NCBI GenBank assembly: GCA_035647855.1
Contig: DASRMP010000055.1
Location: 1-64,000, forward strand
Length of the DNA stretch: 64,000 nt
Source: JAAZBW01 sp035647855
Lineage (GTDB): Bacteria; Actinomycetota; Actinomycetes; Actinomycetales; Actinomycetaceae
Direction: 5' to 3'
Made by a program: the position numbers and the translations under genes. Under the pieces are notes generated by a model. It made no database searches, was not told the origin of the DNA, and saw nothing but the letters and a program-made list of their open reading frames with translations. Positions 60,356-64,000 of this stretch are shown here, in pieces (within the stretch, counting starts at the first letter, position 1; each line of letters begins with the position of its first letter).

Positions 60356-60709
60356 TCAGTGGAAGGACTCGCCGCAGGCGCAGGACCCCGCCGCGTTCGG
60401 GTTGTCGATGGTGAAGCCCTGGCGTTCGATGCTGTCCGCGAAGTCGATGGTGGCACCGTCGAGGTACGGGACCGACATCCTGTCGACAACCACTTCCACG
60501 CCCTCGAAGTCGCGGATCGCGTCCCCATCGAGGTCGCGCTCGTCGAAGTAGAGCTGGTAGATCAGGCCGCTGCAGCCACCGGGCTGGACAGCGATACGGA
60601 GGCGGAGGTCGTCACGGCCCTCCTGCTCGAGCAGACTGCGCACCTTGGCAGCAGCGACATCGGTGAGCAGCACGCCGTGGCCGGCAGTCTTCTGGGTTGC
60701 CTGTGACAT
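60356..60709 (-). CDS. erpA: Iron-sulfur cluster insertion protein, ErpA/HesB family
   Basis: A-type carrier of 117 residues that delivers 4Fe-4S clusters to target proteins. The three conserved cysteines are Cys46 (GGCSG), Cys110 and Cys112 (SCACG). The ATG has GAGGAG seven bases upstream. In actinobacteria this gene usually sits next to the ctaC/ctaD genes, as here. It lies 52 bp upstream of the FKBP gene on the same strand and may be co-transcribed with it. Confidence 0.95.
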   Translation of the reverse strand: MSQATQKTAGHGVLLTDVAAAKVRSLLEQEGRDDLRLRIAVQPGGCSGLIYQLYFDERDLDGDAIRDFEGVEVVVDRMSVPYLDGATIDFADSIERQGFTIDNPNAAGSCACGESFH

Positions 60710-60781
60710 TCTGTGACTCCTCGAGGTGTGTTGTGCGATTGAGAGTACGTCCTCTGGCGGCGGGTTCGCGAATCCTTGCCG

Positions 60782-61786
60782 TTACCATCTCGATTCCGGT
60801 CGCGACCATGTACGGGCAACGCGTGCCGCCACCTGTGCAACGCTGTCCGGGTCAAAAGTGTTCCCGGCGGTCTCGTACACGCCGGCGATCCCAAGCCCCG
60901 CCCGTGCACGCCGCGAGACCTGTTCCTCCCCGACCAAAGCGACGACCGGCACCGCTTCCTCTGCGGCGCGAGTTGCGACGGCCGTTAGCGCGGACGAGTC
61001 CATCGTGTCAGCGTCCAGCGCCGGGATCACGACGACGGCGAGGTCACTGGTCCGCACCGCACCATCGAGGCCGGTCGCACCCGCCACCCAGTCGGCTGCG
61101 AACTCGCTTCGCGCCCCGAGCAGCAGCAGGGCGAAACCGGCTCCCCCGGCGAGCCCTGATCCGGGTGCGGTCGAGAGCCGTAGCGGCCGCCCGCTCACGA
61201 GATCGCGCGGCGCGTGCTCGCGCTCCATGGCGGCAGCCCAGTCACCGATCTCACGTTCGCGCGCGTGCGCGGCCTCCGGTCCGACTACGGGCGCAAGCGC
61301 CGCGCCCGCCCCGCTCAGGCCGAGCAGCGGAAGACCCGAGGAGATCGCGAGTACGAGTCCCGTGCCGGTGAAGGCGGCTCGTGCGGCCTCGACGGAACCC
61401 CACCGGGAGGCGAGCGCGCCAAGGAGGCCGCGCCCGCCATCGTGCGCGGTTGCCGGAGCAAGCCCGACGACGATGGTGCCGGTCCCGGCATCCAGCGCGG
61501 CAATCAGTGCGGGGGCGAGTGACGCGGTGGTGCCGTCGAAGAAGGACTGCCCCGCGAGCAGCGATTCCGCATCGATCACATGCGTGCGATCACGCACGGC
61601 GAGGCCGCCGGAGCGCCGGAATCCGTGCTCCTCGAGGGAGTCCAGCAGGCCGCGGCCGTTGTGCGGTAGTCGGAGGACCGTCAGGTCATCCTCCTCGGCC
61701 CACTCCGACCAGGGGCCCGAGACGGCCCGCCCGAACTCCTCCGCAGTGCCGGAGGGCGTCGGCGTGGCGACGATCAGAACGCGCAC
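60782..61786 (-). CDS. Glycerate kinase-like protein (type 1 family), diverged
   Basis: Protein of 334 residues related to glycerate kinases of the GlxK/GarK family, which phosphorylate D-glycerate. The glycine-rich motif is seen as PGSGLAGGAGFALLLLGAR, and the domain boundary as TSDLAVVVIPALDADT, where true kinases have a TGEG-x-D-x-Q/S pattern. That catalytic pattern is not preserved, so enzyme activity is doubtful. The GTG at 61786 has GGAG four bases upstream. No glycerate or glyoxylate genes are adjacent. Confidence 0.72.
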   Translation of the reverse strand: MRVLIVATPTPSGTAEEFGRAVSGPWSEWAEEDDLTVLRLPHNGRGLLDSLEEHGFRRSGGLAVRDRTHVIDAESLLAGQSFFDGTTASLAPALIAALDAGTGTIVVGLAPATAHDGGRGLLGALASRWGSVEAARAAFTGTGLVLAISSGLPLLGLSGAGAALAPVVGPEAAHAREREIGDWAAAMEREHAPRDLVSGRPLRLSTAPGSGLAGGAGFALLLLGARSEFAADWVAGATGLDGAVRTSDLAVVVIPALDADTMDSSALTAVATRAAEEAVPVVALVGEEQVSRRARAGLGIAGVYETAGNTFDPDSVAQVAARVARTWSRPESRW

Positions 61787-61873
61787 AGGGCTCCATTCGG
61801 GCCGGGATCGGGCAGCCCGCTCATGAGCGCCGGGGTTCCGTCACGGCAGGTCAAGTGTGGCATTCTGTATCGG

Positions 61874-62260
61874 GTGATCCGAACTGCACGCCTTGCCGCC
61901 GCCGTCCTCCTCGCCATCGCCGCGGGAGGTTGTGCCTCCGAGTCTCCGGTTGAACCCGTGCCTGCCGCCGAAGTGGAGTCCACCATCGAGGACCGGATCG
62001 AGGAGGAGGTCGGCACACGGCCTGATGTCACCTGTCCGGGCGATCTCACCGCAGCGGTGGGCGCCAAGATGGTGTGCAGCTTCGCTGCCGGCACTCCCGA
62101 GCAGACCTTTGACGTCACGGTTCTCGTCAGGTCGGTCGACGACGACGGGACCGTGCTCTTCGATTTCGCCGACGAGCCGCGTGAGACACAAGCACCCGAG
62201 CCGACCGACGAGCCCGAGCCCACGGACCAGCCCGAGCCCACGGACCAGCCGGAGGAGTAA
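61874..62260 (+). CDS. DUF4333 lipoprotein
   Basis: Predicted exported lipoprotein of about 128 residues: a short signal ending in AAGGC, then a DUF4333 domain (about 30-100) with VTCPGDLTAAVGAKMVCSF, whose two cysteines probably form a disulfide, and a tail of PTDEPEPTDQ-type repeats. Function unknown. The GTG at 61874 gives a proper signal peptide; CATTCT seven bases upstream may be its -10. An in-frame ATG at 61823 would add an unlikely N-terminus. Confidence 0.8.
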   Translation: MIRTARLAAAVLLAIAAGGCASESPVEPVPAAEVESTIEDRIEEEVGTRPDVTCPGDLTAAVGAKMVCSFAAGTPEQTFDVTVLVRSVDDDGTVLFDFADEPRETQAPEPTDEPEPTDQPEPTDQPEE

Positions 62261-62264
62261 AGAC

Positions 62265-62369
62265 TCACTCCTCGGCCAGGGTGCCGGCGAGCCGGGCGCA
62301 CAGCAGGACCACGGGGGCGCCGTCGACGACGGCGTCGACGCGGAGGCGAAGTCCATCAACGGTGATCAC
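62265..62369 (-). CDS. Candidate 34-residue protein, leaderless
   Basis: GTG 62369 to TGA at 62265 encodes MITVDGLRLRVDAVVDGAP followed by VVLLCARLAGTLAEE. The frame has strong third-position GC, and TAGCCT ends seven bases before the GTG, the same promoter-to-start geometry as at confirmed genes here. It is divergent from the DUF3043 gene and ends four bases from the DUF4333 stop. I recognise no family. The single Cys and the length do not point to a function. Confidence 0.45.
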   Translation of the reverse strand: MITVDGLRLRVDAVVDGAPVVLLCARLAGTLAEE

Positions 62370-62376
62370 GCTGCCA

Positions 62377-62382
62377 AGGCTA
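62377..62382 (-). promoter_or_regulatory. -10 element (TAGCCT) of the candidate 34-residue gene
   Basis: On the minus strand TAGCCT ends seven bases before the GTG at 62369. Confidence 0.4.
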
Positions 62383-62409
62383 CCTGCCGGGGCAGTCCGT
62401 TCCGTCACG

Positions 62410-62415
62410 TAGAAT
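62410..62415 (+). promoter_or_regulatory. -10 element (TAGAAT) of leaderless DUF3043 transcript
   Basis: TAGAAT ends seven bases before the GTG at 62423; no Shine-Dalgarno sequence. Confidence 0.6.
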
Positions 62416-62422
62416 CGGGGAC

Positions 62423-63037
62423 GTGTTGTTCCGTAAGAAACAGGCCGAAGACGCTCCCGAGCCCGCAGCAGAGACCGAGATCGCGGGCAAGAAGCACAGG
62501 ACGCCCACCCGCAAAGAGGCTCAGGCCGCCCGCCACCGCCCGCTCGTGCACGACAACCGCAAGGCTGCGAAGGAGGCAGAGCGCAAGGCACGCAACGAGG
62601 CGTACGAGAAACAGCAGTACGCGCTCAAGCACTCCGTTGAGCGCGATCTGCCCCCGCGTGACAAGGGGAAGGCACGGCGGTTCGCGCGTGACTATATCGA
62701 TGCCGGATTCAACATGGGCGAACTCTTCATGCCGGTCGCGATCGTCCTCATGGTCACCGTGCTCGTCCTCAGCGCAATCGGGGAGCCCGACCTGTACTTC
62801 TACACGACTCTGGGAATGTACGTCATCATCTTTGCGAGTCTCGGGCATTCCATCCTCGAGGCCTTTCGGATGACCGGCACGATGAAGCGCTACTTCCGCG
62901 ACGACGAGATCCCGAAGGGCACCACCTTCTATGGGTTCCAGCGCGCCTTCCAGGTGCGGCGCTGGCGTCTTCCCAGGCCGCAGGTCGCCCGCGGAGAGTG
63001 GCCGCAGGTGAAGATGACCCCGCTCGAGAAGGACTGA
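62423..63037 (+). CDS. DUF3043 membrane protein
   Basis: Actinobacterial membrane protein of 204 residues, function unknown. The N-terminal 85 residues are highly charged and helical (KKHRTPTRKEAQAARHRPLV, KEAERKARNEAYEKQQ), then ARDYIDAGFNMGELFMP, two membrane segments (about 102-145), and a basic C-terminal part with KRYFRDDEIPKGTTFYGFQRA. The GTG at 62423 follows TAGAAT by seven bases. Confidence 0.88.
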   Translation: MLFRKKQAEDAPEPAAETEIAGKKHRTPTRKEAQAARHRPLVHDNRKAAKEAERKARNEAYEKQQYALKHSVERDLPPRDKGKARRFARDYIDAGFNMGELFMPVAIVLMVTVLVLSAIGEPDLYFYTTLGMYVIIFASLGHSILEAFRMTGTMKRYFRDDEIPKGTTFYGFQRAFQVRRWRLPRPQVARGEWPQVKMTPLEKD

Positions 63038-63139
63038 GGGCTCAGCTCCTCGGACTGTCCACCCCGCTCGCGGCCTTGGGGTCCCGAACGCGGACTAGGC
63101 TCGTCACAACGCACGAACCCCGGACGAAGGAGCGCATTC

Positions 63140-64000
63140 ATGATCGGGCAGCGGTATCTCGGACACAGCGGACTCAAGATCAGCGAGATCATCTACGGGA
63201 ACTGGCTGACCCACGGGTCGCAGGTCGAGAAGAAGACCGCGATCCGCTGCGTCAAGACGGCACTCGAGGAGGGGATCACCACCTTCGACACCGCCGATGG
63301 CTATGCCAACGGCAAGGCCGAGAAGGTCTTGGGCGAGGCGCTGGCCGAGGAGCGGCGGGAGTCGCTCGTGGTTCTCACCAAGGTGTACTGGCCAACCGGC
63401 AAGAAGGGCCCCAATGACTCCGGCCTCTCCCGCAAGCACATCATGGAGTCGATCAACGGTTCCCTGAAGCGGCTCCGCATGGACTACGTGGACGTCTACC
63501 AGGCACACAGGTACGACGTCGAGACGCCGCTCGAGGAGACCATGCAAGCGTTCGCGGATGTGGTGAAGCAGGGCAAGGCGCACTACATCGGGGTGTCCGA
63601 GTGGACGGCGGACCAGATTCAGGCCGCCCACGGCATGGCCCGCCACATGGGCGTCCAGCTCATCTCGAACCAGCCGCAATACAACATGCTCTGGCGCATC
63701 ATCGAGGACGAGGTGGTCCCCACCTGCGAGTACCTCGGCATGGCCCAGATCGTCTTCTCACCGGTGGCGCAGGGTGTCCTCACCGGAAAGTACCTCCCCG
63801 GTCAGCCCGCACCCGAGGGCTCCCGCGGCACCGACAGCAAGGGCGGCGCGACGTTCGTCAAGCGCTTCACGGACAACGAGGAACTGCTCCGCCGCGTGCA
63901 GGAACTGAAGCCCACGGCCGAGGAACTCGGGCTCACCATGGCCCAGCTCGCGGTGGCGTGGATCCTGCAGCGCAGGAACATCGCCGGCGCGATCATCGGC
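63140..64000 (+). CDS. Aldo/keto reductase, 3' end beyond the window
   Basis: NADPH-dependent reductase of the AKR fold, 287 codons visible and still open at the window edge. The catalytic tetrad is recognisable: Asp in FDTADGYANG with Tyr, Lys in LVVLTKVYW, and His in VYQAHRYD. Cofactor-site segments GVSEWTADQI, SNQPQYNML and FSPVAQGVLTGKY follow. It is closest to the voltage-gated K-channel beta-subunit/YghZ-like AKRs; substrate unknown. The ATG at 63140 has GAAGGAG seven bases upstream, and TAGGCT at about 63097 may be the -10. Confidence 0.93.
   Translation, partial: MIGQRYLGHSGLKISEIIYGNWLTHGSQVEKKTAIRCVKTALEEGITTFDTADGYANGKAEKVLGEALAEERRESLVVLTKVYWPTGKKGPNDSGLSRKHIMESINGSLKRLRMDYVDVYQAHRYDVETPLEETMQAFADVVKQGKAHYIGVSEWTADQIQAAHGMARHMGVQLISNQPQYNMLWRIIEDEVVPTCEYLGMAQIVFSPVAQGVLTGKYLPGQPAPEGSRGTDSKGGATFVKRFTDNEELLRRVQELKPTAEELGLTMAQLAVAWILQRRNIAGAIIG

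Noticed and set aside
60782..61786. Confident glycerate kinase assignment
   Set aside because: The catalytic TGEG-type motif is not preserved, so only family likeness is claimed.

Overview
The window is high-GC DNA from an actinobacterium (Actinomycetota). The evidence is a set of lineage-restricted genes: SepH, and proteins of the DUF3159, DUF3710, DUF3093, DUF4193, DUF4192, DUF5998, DUF7455 and DUF3043 families, a PknL-type PASTA kinase paired with an Rv2175c-like protein, a sigma factor with a long acidic N-terminus, and the actinobacterial qcrCAB / ctaCDEF respiratory cluster. There is no mycolate or sporulation marker. A Micrococcales/Actinomycetales-type aerobe fits best, but the genus cannot be named from this sequence. 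Most of the window is ordinary chromosomal core. No tRNA, rRNA, CRISPR array, prophage or transposase gene was seen.

Layout. 1-213: edge of a dispersed repeat family. 213-5753: serpin lipoprotein and a four-gene siderophore-type iron ABC importer. 6030-10215: aconitase and an RNA (uracil-5-) methyltransferase. 10193-13615: a KimA-like potassium permease divergent from two TrkA-type regulators. 13551-19920: conserved actinobacterial housekeeping genes (DUF3159, OB-fold, DUF3710, DUF3093, DUF4193, inositol phosphatase, SepH, phosphodiesterase, DUF5998). 20009-28434: a topoisomerase-IV-like subunit pair (ParC, ParE) with an oxidoreductase and two double-GNAT proteins between them. 28435-29290: non-coding, rich in dyads. 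29291-30961: primary sigma factor. 31084-35446: glycine cleavage operon gcvT-H-P. 35540-46083: DUF4192, polyprenyl synthase, Rv2175c-like/PASTA kinase, PPi-phosphofructokinase, PlsC, ROK glucokinase, acyl-CoA ligase. 46183-48281: exonuclease/GIY-YIG fusion and a stand-alone Lrp ligand-binding domain. 48289-49311: a 1-kb non-coding repeat element. 49306-60709: trpD with an atypical receiver protein, then ctaE-qcrC-qcrA-qcrB, sodA, ctaF-ctaD-ctaC, a frameshifted FKBP and an ErpA-type Fe-S protein. 60782-64000: glycerate-kinase-like protein, DUF4333 lipoprotein, a 34-residue candidate gene, DUF3043 and the start of an aldo/keto reductase.

The most unusual structure lies between the convergent genes lrp and trpD (48289-49311). 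It is bounded by 78-bp inverted repeats (65/78 identical by hand alignment). Inside are five copies of a 42-bp unit, a 19-bp inverted pair, and twelve copies of a 17-bp unit: four in one orientation, then a 42-bp perfect palindrome, then eight in the other orientation. Unit-to-unit spacings are 21, 30, 31, 41 or 42-43 bp, close to whole helical turns. The 17-bp unit and one of its spacers recur at the left edge of the window, so the family is dispersed.

A second pattern is that many genes lack a Shine-Dalgarno sequence and instead have a TANNNT hexamer ending 6 or 7 bases before the ATG/GTG, as expected for leaderless transcripts.
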